In this document: one piece after another, positions 17,446 through 27,492 of the stretch
Numbering within the stretch: the stretch's first letter is position 1
Layout of the letters: each line of letters starts with the position of its first letter
Assembly: GCF_026262505.1 (NCBI RefSeq)
Contig: NC_067204.1
Span: forward strand, 9,581,797 to 9,645,796
Origin: Trichomonas vaginalis G3
Lineage: Eukaryota > Parabasalia > Trichomonadida > Trichomonadidae
Length of the DNA: 64,000 nt
Direction: 5' to 3'
Notes under the pieces: generated by a model
The model's database searches: none
What the model was told of the DNA's origin: nothing
Seen by the model: only the letters and a program-made list of their open reading frames with translations
Translations under genes and position numbers: made by a program

Positions 17446-18675
17446 TTAATTCCTAATTGTCTTTGGTTTTCCTTTGAATGTTGTATCTTGGTGATTTTCT
17501 TCATGTTTTCCGTAAAGAGCCGATGGATCTGCTTCTGGTTCCTTTGGTTTATCGAATTCGTGAATTCGGCCTCTCAAGGTCTTTCCTGTTCCGAAAATTG
17601 AGGATTGAAGAACCGGAGTTTCTTCCTTTGGCTCTTCATGTTTAGGAGGAGCTTTTTCGCCCTGTACTTTATGGCCGTTAATTGATCTTCCGACTCCGTA
17701 GAAAATTGTTTTTGGTTTTTGTGGTTCTTCCTGTTCTTCTGCTGCAGCTTTCAAGTTGCTGTTCGATGAACCTGCAGATCTAAGATTATCGTTGGAAGAA
17801 TTAAGTTTATCTGTAGATTGTGATTTTGTTTTTCCGATTCTTCGGCCTTGGCCAACGAAAATGTTTTCTTCCTGGGCCTTGTATTTTGCCTTTTCCATTT
17901 CGACCATCTTTGAGCCAGAGTTATCTTCTGGTTCGACGAAATCGCCTTCTTTGAAGATTAAAACACTTGGAACGTAGCCAGGCTGATTGCGCTCTTTTTC
18001 ACGATCAGCAAATGATGGATGTAATACTTTTCTTTCGTCTTTATAGGTAATTTCCTTGCCACGAATTGTTTTTCCGTGATGTTCTTTAAGTTCTTCGAAT
18101 TGATCGGAATCAGTATCTGGTTCAAGCCATCTGTGCTTGAAATCTGTATCGGGTGGTGCGAATTCTGTGTTCAAGTTGACATTATTGATTAAAATTCCAT
18201 CAGAAGGTTCTGTTTTGAGAACTCTGAGTTTGTAGATGCGCTTAGCGAAATCTATAGGAAGAATTGATCCTTGTGTAAGTACAGGGAAATCACGTAAACT
18301 TTTGCTTAAAACAGTAACTGGATCTGAGATTTTATTGAATGAAGAATCTAATGGCTGGAAGGTAGCGGATCTGCCATTCGGTGGTCTTGCTGATTGCACT
18401 CTGACCATATCGCCTTGGTTTGCACCAAGGAAATCCATCATCCAGAGCGGCATAACGATATCACCATCTCGTGAATCGCTTGGAGCCATACCAGCATATA
18501 CTTTTTGCTTTGTTCTGGTATTAGTAATGCAGAAAACTGAAATTGTTGGTCCATTATCGAAATTATTGTGGATTTGAGCAATTGCTTCGAGTGGGAGCAT
18601 TACTCTTCCTGTGTATTCAAGCTTTGGCAAGTCATAATAGCCCGGAGGAACAACTCTAAGGGTAGATGAATACAT
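17446..18675 (-). CDS. UFD1: Ufd1, ubiquitin fusion degradation protein 1
   Basis: This 409-residue protein has an N-terminal Ufd1 domain (about 1-185). It opens VVPPGYYDLPKLEYTGRVMLP, continues with FCITNTRTKQKVYAG and MPLWMMDFLGANQGD, and then ILPIDFAKRIYKLRVLKTEPS. This is the double-psi barrel fold that binds ubiquitin and, with Npl4, recruits the AAA ATPase Cdc48/p97 for ER-associated degradation. The C-terminal 220 residues are charged and contain three short G-x-G-R/K repeats (FVGQGRRIGK, FYGVGRSINGH, IFGTGKTLRGR), likely partner-binding motifs. A Derlin, another ERAD component, is encoded at 42619-43230. The start is the ATG at 18675 with TGACAGTATAAG upstream. Confidence 0.92.
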   Translation of the reverse strand: MYSSTLRVVPPGYYDLPKLEYTGRVMLPLEAIAQIHNNFDNGPTISVFCITNTRTKQKVYAGMAPSDSRDGDIVMPLWMMDFLGANQGDMVRVQSARPPNGRSATFQPLDSSFNKISDPVTVLSKSLRDFPVLTQGSILPIDFAKRIYKLRVLKTEPSDGILINNVNLNTEFAPPDTDFKHRWLEPDTDSDQFEELKEHHGKTIRGKEITYKDERKVLHPSFADREKERNQPGYVPSVLIFKEGDFVEPEDNSGSKMVEMEKAKYKAQEENIFVGQGRRIGKTKSQSTDKLNSSNDNLRSAGSSNSNLKAAAEEQEEPQKPKTIFYGVGRSINGHKVQGEKAPPKHEEPKEETPVLQSSIFGTGKTLRGRIHEFDKPKEPEADPSALYGKHEENHQDTTFKGKPKTIRN

Positions 18676-18793
18676 ATTTTTCTTATACTGTCAAAATTTT
18701 TGAAGGAAAAAAAATATTTTGTCAGCTAATTAGCGAAAATTTTTTGACGAAAATTAAAATGTAAAGTTAATTTTACATGTCAAAATTAATCCA

Positions 18794-19526
18794 GAGTAGG
18801 GGTGATTTTAGCTAAAAGTGACATGCTTGTAAAAAGTGACACACCCGTGAAGGGTGTGATTACCGATCGGTAATTTCGACAGTTTAGAATTTAAAATTTT
18901 TTATGGAACTGTTGCGAGTTTCATAAAGAATTTAAGGAATATAAGCAAAGATTTCAATCAAAATCTTCGAACTAAGCCAATCGCTTCGCTCGCGGCTTTC
19001 TTTATTATTTTAAATTTGCATATTTCCATCAAAAGTTCATAAGGTAAAAAATTTCGTTTATATTATTGCAAAATAAAATCTTCATTATTAAGATAAGTAC
19101 CTTAATATGTACGTAAATTTTAATGAAATTTATACAACATTATAAAAATTTATGAATAAAAACTTGATATAAAATAACATTTTTATTTTTACTAAGAAAA
19201 AAAAGGTTTTTGATAATAAATTTATTTTATTTCGAAAAAGTAGCAATAATCGTAAAAGGGTATTGATAGGCTTGCTAAAGTAACTAATTTTAGCTGTCAA
19301 ATACTTTTGTATTTTGAAGTAAATTAGTATAAATTTGATATTATTTTAACTCCCTTTGAAAACCTCAATTTTCCATACAGAAGGAACGGGAATAGCATCC
19401 AATATTCCCTGAGAATGGTTGCGCATTCTCAGTTCCCTCTATATTTCGAACGAAGCTCTCATCGGTCTTTTTTTTAATACTAAACGTTTTTTTTCCTGTC
19501 ACTTTTAGCTAAAATTTGGGTTTGCC
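18794..19526. mobile_element. 0.73-kb terminal-inverted-repeat element, copy 1
   Basis: The ends carry the inverted repeat ATTTTAGCTAAAAGTGACA (18805-18823) and its complement (19497-19515). The outer ends GAGTAGGGGT and TTGGGTTTGCC are shared with the copy at 39875-40521. GTCAAAATT lies just outside both ends (18779-18787 and 19527-19535), so it may be a 9-bp target duplication like those of Mutator-type elements. Inside is a small ACACCC...GGGTGT hairpin and a stretch reading TCGCTTCGCTCGCGGC. No transposase is encoded, so it is non-autonomous. It has about 60-130-bp segments absent from copy 2. Confidence 0.75.
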
Positions 19527-19895
19527 GTCAAAATTCAAACTAAAATATTCCAAAATTCGTTTACCAGATGCTGTCTTCATATAAGATCATTAATAACACT
19601 ACTCATGAAACTCATATTTTGAATTATAAATAGCTTCAGTATCCTTCATTAACAATCAATTTTAAACGTTTGACATATGAATGATATACGAGCACTAAAT
19701 ATTCAAGCATTTCAATATAAAATTGTGATTTTATGATCCCAATTCAGGAGCTAGTCAAAAAAAAAATTAAATAATTTTTGAAATCATTCATTCATAAAAG
19801 CAATTACGCGCCTCCACAGAGAAAATCCAATATGCTTTAAACAATATAAAACATTTGAAATCGAAAATAATATATATTTAAAACAAAATATAAAA

Positions 19896-20158
19896 TTATA
19901 CAATTAATGTTGATTCAACTATATCATCCCTATTTTGCTTTCTAATTTTATAAACTCTCCATACGAAGAATGCAGCAATAGCAATCAATGCAATCACAAT
20001 AACTAAAGGAACTACAATTGCAGCAGTTTTCTTCGATGTATTATTTGAATCACTCTTATCAGAAGGACTTTGAGTTACGTTGTTTGTAATTGTTGATGAA
20101 GAGCTGCTTGAGTATTCAATTGTTGGTGAAGGTATTTGAGCAGGTATTTTTCTGCCCT
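19896..20158 (-). pseudogene. out-of-frame membrane-anchor tail of the PL11 lyase gene
   Basis: Directly downstream of the lyase stop, the minus strand in another frame reads a Ser/Thr/Asn-rich linker (IPSPTIEYSSSSSSTITNN). A classic single transmembrane segment (AAIVVPLVIVIALIAIAAFF) and a short basic cytoplasmic tail (WRVYKIRKQNRDD) follow, ending at 19896. This is how many trichomonad surface proteins end. It indicates that the lyase gene originally extended to here as a type I membrane protein. Two frame changes in about 100 bp separate it from the catalytic frame. Confidence 0.7.
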
Positions 20159-20196
20159 TAATTTATGATATTCTTTGAGATGCCTTCTATTTTCAG

Positions 20197-21972
20197 TCAA
20201 ATTTGATTCTGCTCCGATATATTCCAATGGCATATATGGCTTTGTTTATATCCATTCAATGTCATTGATGCTCTCATTCCAGGGTCATGCCATAATGTCG
20301 TCATTTTGATATCAGTGTCTAAATTTGTTGTAAATATAACGATCTCGCTAAAATTGGAAGCTGCCATGATGAACTCTTCTCTCCAATCTCCAAGTATATC
20401 TCCATGAAACAGCGGATAATGACCACCTTCATCTTCAGCAGGAAATTGTCCATAATATTTATTGAAATCGTAATTAGCTGTGAATAAACGATCTCCTCTT
20501 TTAGTTTTGTAATTCCATTTATTAAGATGTCCTCTATCATAACAAGCAGGATTTAATGTTCCATCCCAATATACATTATTACTTGGCCAAAATGTATTTG
20601 TAAAATTGTCAGCAAGTTTTGTATTCGTTTTTGCATTGTACATTCCTTGGAATGAAAAGACTTCTAATCCTGGAACAGTTGGATCGAAATCACCAGCATT
20701 TCTTCTTCCAACATCATGAACTGTTGTTCCATAATGAATCCATTTCATTTCTCCAGTAGAAGCATTATAGAAATACTCATCAATTAAGTCAGGATTATTT
20801 TGTTGTATACCATATCCGCTCATTGTTGTATCTTCATTATTAAACTTTGCAACATAGAATCTATCACCATGAATAATTCTTTGCGTTCCAAGATTAAATC
20901 TGATTGTTCCATTTCCATTTAGAACATAACCGATTTCATGGATTTCGTCAATTCCATCAAAATCAACATCAGCAATTCTAAAGTGATGACCTTCAGGATA
21001 GTTAATATCAGGTTGATATGAATCTGTCCAGTTCCAATCCATCTTAAACATGTTGTTTGTGAATGAGAAAGCTGCAACATAGTTGTAAAATCTCTTTTTA
21101 TCATCTCTGTTTTTGAATACAACTATTAAAGATGGTTTCTCAAGGGACAGCCAACCAACACCAAACAAAGTACCCATTGGACCATATTGTGGGAAAAAGT
21201 TCGGAAGTTTTGCTTTTTGTAATAATTTACCTGTCAATTCATCGACACAAGCAATCCATTGATCTATATCATTATCACGAGTGAATACATATCCATCGCC
21301 AAACGTGAAATTGTTTGCAATTCGAATATAAACTTCAGATTTCCCGTCACCATCTAAATCATAAATGTTTATACCGTCAATTTGGCCAACATTAACAGTT
21401 GTTGATCCTGGTTCGATCATATACTTATTAATACTATTAGGACCTAGATTTAATGTCCAAAGATAAGTTCCATTGTGTAAATATGCTTCAACAGTTTGAA
21501 TTTCATCAGCATCTATAGCAAGAACAAAGTCAAGATTTCCATCTCCATCTAAATCACCTACCCACACAGTTCTAAACCTTGTTCCATTTCGGATTGGAAT
21601 TCTAATACATGGAAGATCTGCCTGATTAGCCTTTAACTCGAAATATGAACTGTTTTCTACTTCTATATTATTAATTATTGAGCCAACAAAGTATTTGAAA
21701 GATTTGGTTTTATCATGTTTTGTGTCATAAAAATGTGTTACGTTTGTAATAGGATCTGAGTTTAATTTAAGAATAGTTTCATTCTCATCTATTCTATATA
21801 CATTAAAAGCAATATCATCATCGTCAGTAATTAAAAATCTCCATGAAATAAAAGCCTTGTTTCCTGCACGCACGGCGACAACACCTCTATTTAGATTCTC
21901 TGAATACTTACTTATCTTCGTGGTATCATAGCCATATGTGTTTTTTCTGATGAACAAAGAAGAAAACATCAT
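20197..21972 (-). CDS. PL11-type rhamnogalacturonan lyase (surface enzyme)
   Basis: This 591-codon frame opens MMFSSLFIRKN and soon shows the PL11 signature LNRGVVAVRAGNKAFISWR. Repeated Asp-rich calcium loops of the beta-propeller follow (GDLDGDGNLDFV, YDLDGDGKSEVY, ADVDFDGIDEI). The late motifs HDVGRRNAGDFDP, FHGDILGDWREEF and WHDPGMRASM are also present. Known PL11 enzymes (YesW/YesX) cleave rhamnogalacturonan I of plant pectin by beta-elimination. The family is otherwise bacterial, so lateral transfer is likely. The expected C-terminal motif (YNQPPHP-x-FYLG) is garbled after GYKQS, where the frame is lost. The intended continuation lies in other frames down to 19896. A clear signal peptide is not obvious. 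Confidence 0.85.
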   Translation of the reverse strand: MMFSSLFIRKNTYGYDTTKISKYSENLNRGVVAVRAGNKAFISWRFLITDDDDIAFNVYRIDENETILKLNSDPITNVTHFYDTKHDKTKSFKYFVGSIINNIEVENSSYFELKANQADLPCIRIPIRNGTRFRTVWVGDLDGDGNLDFVLAIDADEIQTVEAYLHNGTYLWTLNLGPNSINKYMIEPGSTTVNVGQIDGINIYDLDGDGKSEVYIRIANNFTFGDGYVFTRDNDIDQWIACVDELTGKLLQKAKLPNFFPQYGPMGTLFGVGWLSLEKPSLIVVFKNRDDKKRFYNYVAAFSFTNNMFKMDWNWTDSYQPDINYPEGHHFRIADVDFDGIDEIHEIGYVLNGNGTIRFNLGTQRIIHGDRFYVAKFNNEDTTMSGYGIQQNNPDLIDEYFYNASTGEMKWIHYGTTVHDVGRRNAGDFDPTVPGLEVFSFQGMYNAKTNTKLADNFTNTFWPSNNVYWDGTLNPACYDRGHLNKWNYKTKRGDRLFTANYDFNKYYGQFPAEDEGGHYPLFHGDILGDWREEFIMAASNFSEIVIFTTNLDTDIKMTTLWHDPGMRASMTLNGYKQSHICHWNISEQNQI

Positions 21973-22671
21973 TGTAAGGATTTTGAATGAGTTATTTTTT
22001 AAGGAATTACGATAAAAGTATTCAATTTATTTTTTCAGTGAATTTAAGAGTTTATTGAATGTTTTATTACAGGAGTTAAAATTCGTTAACTATATGGGCA
22101 CTATTTTCTAGTCGAGAACGAACACGCGCTTTAAGGCGATAACCGCAAATTGAGCAATTTGACAAAATAATTGCACTGTCAAATTTTACATTACAAAATA
22201 ACCCAACACCAGAATAACTAATATGGCTTCATTGGATACAGGTTATTATTGATATAATCAATTAAAATTTTAGCTTAATACAATACTTTCTTGACAAGAA
22301 ATAGAAATTCCAATCTGATTATGCAAAATTCCTTTTTTCTTTTACAATTTGTCTATATCCTTTTTCTTAAAATACATTTTTATAGAATGCATTTTCATTT
22401 ATTTTGCAATTGATCGCAAAAAGGATCTCAAGAAAAATATCATCAGAAATATAATTAGTCATTTCATAAATAGTTTATCAAATAGAGATTTTTCCATGAT
22501 GGCATTAATTCCAATGATTCTCCAATCATAATAATTCAAAATCAGATAAAATACAACTTAATCTTATTCTTTGCTCAGAGGAAAGAGGATATTTCTATAA
22601 CAAGTCATAAAAATGTAAAATGATTAATCAAAAAGCATGAATAATAAAGTTTAAATATAAAACAATTATAA
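21973..22671. other. intergenic region with one small inverted repeat
   Basis: About 700 bp separate the PL11 gene from the cyclase 3' end. The inverted repeat AATTTGACA (22156-22164) and TGTCAAATT (22177-22185) is the only structure noted. Open frames here are AT-rich noise. Confidence 0.5.
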
Positions 22672-25600
22672 TTATTCAGTTGTAGAATTAAGAGCCATAA
22701 CAAATGAGGCTTCTTGGTCAGACTTAGTTGCAAAGTTAACGAAGTAAGTAAGTCTTTCACCTTTGCCTTTGAGATAAATTTGACCTCTTTCTTCAACGAT
22801 GAAGTCCAAACCTTCGATCAAATCCTTTGTTTCACTAGAAATTTGGACACATCCTGGGATATCTGTACTCTGGAGACGAGCAGCGACATTGATTGGATCA
22901 CCAATGATATCGAATGTTGGCTTATCAGAACCCAAAACGCCACCAATGAGTGGACCACCAGAGTTGACACCAATTCTGACTTCAAGAGAAGCGCTGAGTT
23001 TAACATTGATGTCTTCCATGGCCTTCTGGCATCTCAAGCAAGCTCTGCATGCATCTTCTGCATGTTTCTTTGGATCATCTTCTTCTGTGCAGAAAAGACC
23101 AGCAGCTGCCATGTAAACATCACCGATTAATTTGATCTTTGTGATGATTGGATATTCGGCAACAATCTTATCAAATGTTGCGAACACCAATGAAAGGTTT
23201 GCCATGATTTCTGATGGTGTTAATGTTGCAGCATAATTGGAGAATTTGACAATATCAATGAAGAAGATTGTTGCTGATGGAATTGTGAATGAAATATCTG
23301 TTTCACCTCTGTTGAGTCTTACAACGATATCCTTTGGTAAGATCTGATACAACAACTTCTCTGATTTGGCTTTAGCTTCTTCTGCTGCCTTTCTCTTCTG
23401 GATCTCTTCTGTTTCGTTTCTTAAGATGAAAACGAAGCTCTTAATTTCATTTGAACCTTCATCTTTCATTCCAATCAAGTTAACTGTGAATGGAACGAAA
23501 TCATTCTTATCATTTAACAAAGTAAGATGGTCTTCCCAGAATGCTGATCCTTGTCCACTTGTCATCATATCAATCTGTTGGTTGAGACGCTGTTGATCAT
23601 CAGTACCAACGAAATTGGCAAATTGCTGACCAAGCATTTGATCTGGAGTTAAACCGATGTTTGCTGTAACAGAGTTATTGATGATTTCAATAACACTTGA
23701 AGCGTTTGTGATAATGATGCATTCACTTGCACCATAAACAATTGACTTTGATGTTGACATTCTTTCAACTTTGGCTTTCTTCTTGCCTGTGAAGAACTCG
23801 AGGATTTCTGGTGTATCAATGATTGTTTGCATTGGAAGATGTTTCAAGAGCATCAAGAAAATGCGGTAATTCTGAATCATGACGTTTCTGAAGAACCATG
23901 GTAATACAAAAATAAAAATCAAACAAACAAATCCTGCTGCAAGGAAAATGATGTTTTTTGTCATTGTGTTATCATATGTGGTTTTCATTATATGAGAAAT
24001 TCTCTTTGTTGCTCTGATAACACTTGGATAGAAGTGGAAACGCAAAATGTGTGCATAGTTTGCAGCAACTTCACTCATCATGTTTCCTTGGAAGAACTTT
24101 AAGTTCTTAATAACTTCATCGACAAAGAACTTAAGCATCTGAATTTGTGCATCCAAAGAACCACATGCATACATATCATGTATTGACTTTGGTTCTCTTC
24201 CTAAATCGCAGTAACTTTCAAGATGCAAGTGATCCAACTCTTCATCGAAGCCAACACTGCCTTCAACTTCGTCATTACCATATAATAATATTCTTTCTGA
24301 GTCCATGAACTTGTCAAGCATTGAAATCTCATTATCTCTTAACTGTGATGTGTTCACAATTGTTTGTGGTAATGATCCATTCAAGAAAATCATCTGAATA
24401 GCATTGTTACCGCATTGTGAAGCAAGTGTGATTCTCTGGCATGAATAGAAGAACCATCTGAGAAGCTTTGTAAGATTGGAGTTCAGTTTTGTTGTTGTGA
24501 TAACAAACAAAGCATAAACAATCAAACAAGCAATTAAAGCAATATAATAAATGATTCTTATTACAACTAAGAATGCTGATTTGACTTCTGTTGTTCCTGC
24601 ACTGTTTTCACTGTTGAGATCTTGATTCAACATCAATGCCCTTCTGGCATCTTCTTTGACAGGTGGAGGTAATTGATGCAAAATCTGGCACATCTTTGTG
24701 ATTCTTCTGTTGTATAAGAAACCAATGACGAAAAGTGGAATTCCACAAATAACTGCCATTGCAACTAAGCCAAATACAAGCCAAGCAATGAATATACCAT
24801 CATAATAATTTGCTTTATCAATATGGTAATTAAGAATTGAATGGAATGTTATATCGGCGTTTTCTGAAATGGTTGGGATATTTGACAAAATCTGGCAATA
24901 ATCATTGGATGCATAAAGATTTGCTGGCATTTTGTTTTCATTGTACAAACCAGCAATATAGTTATGCAAGTAACTGAAAACAATTAATTCCGCCTTTAAA
25001 CTTGCTCTGATCGCGTAAACTGGACTTGCTTGATCACAAACTTTGAATGTAGAGTTTGTTTGAATTAATACGTAAGCGATATCATAAGGATCGTCGCCTT
25101 CAAGAGCCTTATCCGCCAATTTATTTAACAATGAGCCAAGGTAGTAACGAGATCTGTTCATGCAAACATATGTCTTCATTGGAAGTGAGATATCTAATGG
25201 AATCAATGTTTCTACAACAACATCATCGATAGAAATGTTACCAAGGATTTTTCCTGATGGATCTATTCTATTTGAGTCAGCAGCGAACTTTGACATTGTG
25301 TAAACATTAGCATAGATTGTGTAGAATGTTGCATAGCCGATAGTAGAAAGATCTTTGTAACCATATCTTCTCCATTTCATGTTGATTCTGACATATGCAT
25401 AGAAGCCAATATAAGCAACAAGGATGATAACTGTACTAGCAACTATATGCATAATAATTGCATTATATTCCCAAGGCCTTGTGTCTTGAATACCATGATG
25501 GAATGCCAATCTAACTTTTGCATCTCTCAATATCTTCTTTGAAACTGTTTCTTGTCTTTCAAAGTCAACAGAATTTGAATCGAAACTTGCACCTGTAGAA

Positions 25601-27492
25601 CCAGAATTAGCGCTAGAACTTGATTTCTGGCTTCCACTTTTAGCTTCTTTTCCTGATTTAAGAATTTTGTGTCCTTTTGCATCTAAGACTTTGTCCTTGA
25701 GATATCTTGGGAATTTGTTGACCAAAGATCTAAAGGAAACATCAACATTGAAGTTCTTTCCATCACCAATCAATTCTGCTCTGATACTTTCCTTGATTGA
25801 ATTATCGAAGTCTCCTTTGCATTCTGCCAAGAAATTGGAGTATTCTGTAATAAGTCTCAAGTTGTTTGGATTGCTCATTAATGATGCTTTGAATAATTGA
25901 TCTAAATCATTAACAAGAAGGCTCAAACTTGAGATATATGCTGAATGAGCTTCATTCTTGTCCCAAAATGCTTTGATTGTGTTCTTGCAAACTTCATTCT
26001 TGTTCTTTAGCTTGTTGAACATCTCGAGAGTGTCTTTTGTATCTGAAACTAATCTCTTCATCTTGATTCTGAAGCATTGGTAGATCAAGAATCTGTCGCT
26101 AAAACCGAGTTTATGCTTCTGAATGACTCTCTTGAAAAGAACATCCATTTTACGGGACTCGAATGGGAATAATGTGACAACTTGGAGTAACATTGAAAGA
26201 GCTCCATCCAAATTGGGGCAGTTAAGGCAGTAATCGGTTAAAGAACCATCAACAAAGTAATCACTGTTAAAGATTAAACCAACAATGATCCACATGTTAG
26301 CTTGGTGTGAGTTCTTATTGATCTTGAGTGAATCTAAGTATTCAGGAACATTTGTTACGTCTTCTTGGTATGTTAATGCTTTTCTGAAATCTCCTGAAAC
26401 TTTTGTAATGGCACCTGTACCACCTATATAGCCCAATATCAATATTATTATGAATACAAATATTGTGTAGTTGAATTTGAACTTATCGACATATGCGATG
26501 ACGAAATAATTTATATTAAGTACAACTGTTGCTAAACAGAAGGCCATCATGAGAACGTTGCGCCATAGATCATAGAAAGGAAGATAGTAGATACGAAGTT
26601 GTACATAAACTGTGATTAAAATGTGAATAATACAACCTAATGTGTAAAACCAGCTATCGAAGTAGTTGAAAATAGCTGAGAGTACGGCACAAGCTGCTGT
26701 AATAAGGATCCATGTTGTAACTGCATCATATTCGAACATTGGGAAGGAGAAATTAGATAAAACAACTGATCTTGCCTTAAGAATGGAGCTAAGTAAGAAG
26801 ACGCAGGTGTAAACTGCGAATGCAACTAATCCAAGAACTATTTCCAAAACATATTCTATGCCAGAATGACCTTTAAGTCCAACAATTCCAGAATGACCTT
26901 TAAGTCCAACAATTCCAGAATGACCTTTAAGTCCAACAATTCCAGAATGACCTTTAAGTCCAACAATTCCAGAATGACCTTTAAGTCCAACAATTCCATG
27001 CGCCGCTACGTAAGCTGATGGGACTATCAATATTGGAACGACAATATCAATGAGAATAAATGAAATGTATAGCACCGGAACATAAATTGTATAAAACAAA
27101 TGATTAAGATATAATGTGAATAAGATCCAAAGTATAGAAAATACTGCAATTGCGATATCTACAATCATCCATATCTGTATTGATGTGCTGTAATCAACCG
27201 GATCAATAAATGCGAATATTTGGACAAAATATTTGTTAACATTTGTCCACGGCTGAGTTGTTTTTTGATAAACAGGTGTATAAACCCAGAAACAAATGGA
27301 GAGTGTTTGGCATAGGAGATAGAACATGACAATTCCCATAATCCAAGCTGGTAGTTTAACTTGTTGAATCATCTGTTCGAAAAGAGGGAAAACTTTGTCG
27401 AGAACATTTCCCTTTGCTGTTACTATGTCTGAGAATTTCTCCCGCGATTGACTGGTGGCGGAAACTGACTTGGAAACAGAAGATTCAGCCAT
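22672..27492 (-). CDS. multipass membrane adenylyl cyclase with PAS domain
   Basis: This 1606-residue protein has many hydrophobic segments between about residues 40 and 400, a long soluble region, and further membrane segments near 690, 930, 1000 and 1205. Next come a PAS-like sensor domain (about 1255-1365, ECIIITNASSVIEIINNSV) and a short coiled linker. One class III cyclase domain follows (about 1395-1570). The cyclase domain keeps both metal aspartates (FFIDIVKFSNY and KLIGDVYMAA), the adenine-selecting Lys and Asp (TKIKLIGD and FDIIGD) and the NVAAR transition-state pair. These point to cAMP rather than cGMP synthesis. The domain would work as a homodimer. The architecture is typical of a family expanded in trichomonads, probably sensing extracellular or membrane cues. 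A 27-bp minisatellite adds residues in the membrane region. Confidence 0.9.
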   Translation of the reverse strand: MAESSVSKSVSATSQSREKFSDIVTAKGNVLDKVFPLFEQMIQQVKLPAWIMGIVMFYLLCQTLSICFWVYTPVYQKTTQPWTNVNKYFVQIFAFIDPVDYSTSIQIWMIVDIAIAVFSILWILFTLYLNHLFYTIYVPVLYISFILIDIVVPILIVPSAYVAAHGIVGLKGHSGIVGLKGHSGIVGLKGHSGIVGLKGHSGIVGLKGHSGIEYVLEIVLGLVAFAVYTCVFLLSSILKARSVVLSNFSFPMFEYDAVTTWILITAACAVLSAIFNYFDSWFYTLGCIIHILITVYVQLRIYYLPFYDLWRNVLMMAFCLATVVLNINYFVIAYVDKFKFNYTIFVFIIILILGYIGGTGAITKVSGDFRKALTYQEDVTNVPEYLDSLKINKNSHQANMWIIVGLIFNSDYFVDGSLTDYCLNCPNLDGALSMLLQVVTLFPFESRKMDVLFKRVIQKHKLGFSDRFLIYQCFRIKMKRLVSDTKDTLEMFNKLKNKNEVCKNTIKAFWDKNEAHSAYISSLSLLVNDLDQLFKASLMSNPNNLRLITEYSNFLAECKGDFDNSIKESIRAELIGDGKNFNVDVSFRSLVNKFPRYLKDKVLDAKGHKILKSGKEAKSGSQKSSSSANSGSTGASFDSNSVDFERQETVSKKILRDAKVRLAFHHGIQDTRPWEYNAIIMHIVASTVIILVAYIGFYAYVRINMKWRRYGYKDLSTIGYATFYTIYANVYTMSKFAADSNRIDPSGKILGNISIDDVVVETLIPLDISLPMKTYVCMNRSRYYLGSLLNKLADKALEGDDPYDIAYVLIQTNSTFKVCDQASPVYAIRASLKAELIVFSYLHNYIAGLYNENKMPANLYASNDYCQILSNIPTISENADITFHSILNYHIDKANYYDGIFIAWLVFGLVAMAVICGIPLFVIGFLYNRRITKMCQILHQLPPPVKEDARRALMLNQDLNSENSAGTTEVKSAFLVVIRIIYYIALIACLIVYALFVITTTKLNSNLTKLLRWFFYSCQRITLASQCGNNAIQMIFLNGSLPQTIVNTSQLRDNEISMLDKFMDSERILLYGNDEVEGSVGFDEELDHLHLESYCDLGREPKSIHDMYACGSLDAQIQMLKFFVDEVIKNLKFFQGNMMSEVAANYAHILRFHFYPSVIRATKRISHIMKTTYDNTMTKNIIFLAAGFVCLIFIFVLPWFFRNVMIQNYRIFLMLLKHLPMQTIIDTPEILEFFTGKKKAKVERMSTSKSIVYGASECIIITNASSVIEIINNSVTANIGLTPDQMLGQQFANFVGTDDQQRLNQQIDMMTSGQGSAFWEDHLTLLNDKNDFVPFTVNLIGMKDEGSNEIKSFVFILRNETEEIQKRKAAEEAKAKSEKLLYQILPKDIVVRLNRGETDISFTIPSATIFFIDIVKFSNYAATLTPSEIMANLSLVFATFDKIVAEYPIITKIKLIGDVYMAAAGLFCTEEDDPKKHAEDACRACLRCQKAMEDINVKLSASLEVRIGVNSGGPLIGGVLGSDKPTFDIIGDPINVAARLQSTDIPGCVQISSETKDLIEGLDFIVEERGQIYLKGKGERLTYFVNFATKSDQEASFVMALNSTTE
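26861..26995 (-). repeat. five-copy 27-bp minisatellite inside the cyclase gene
   Basis: Five tandem 27-bp units, apparently identical, encode GIVGLKGHS repeats at about residues 166-211, between two early membrane segments. The period is a multiple of three, so copy changes keep the frame. Perfect identity of units indicates recent expansion. The hydrophilic Lys/His-containing insert would lengthen a loop between membrane helices. Confidence 0.9.

Noticed and set aside
22349-22531. 60-codon plus-strand frame
   Set aside because: Composition is Phe/Ile/Lys-rich AT noise without a domain.
26861-26995. CRISPR-like array
   Set aside because: Units are contiguous without spacers and in frame with a protein; it is a coding minisatellite.
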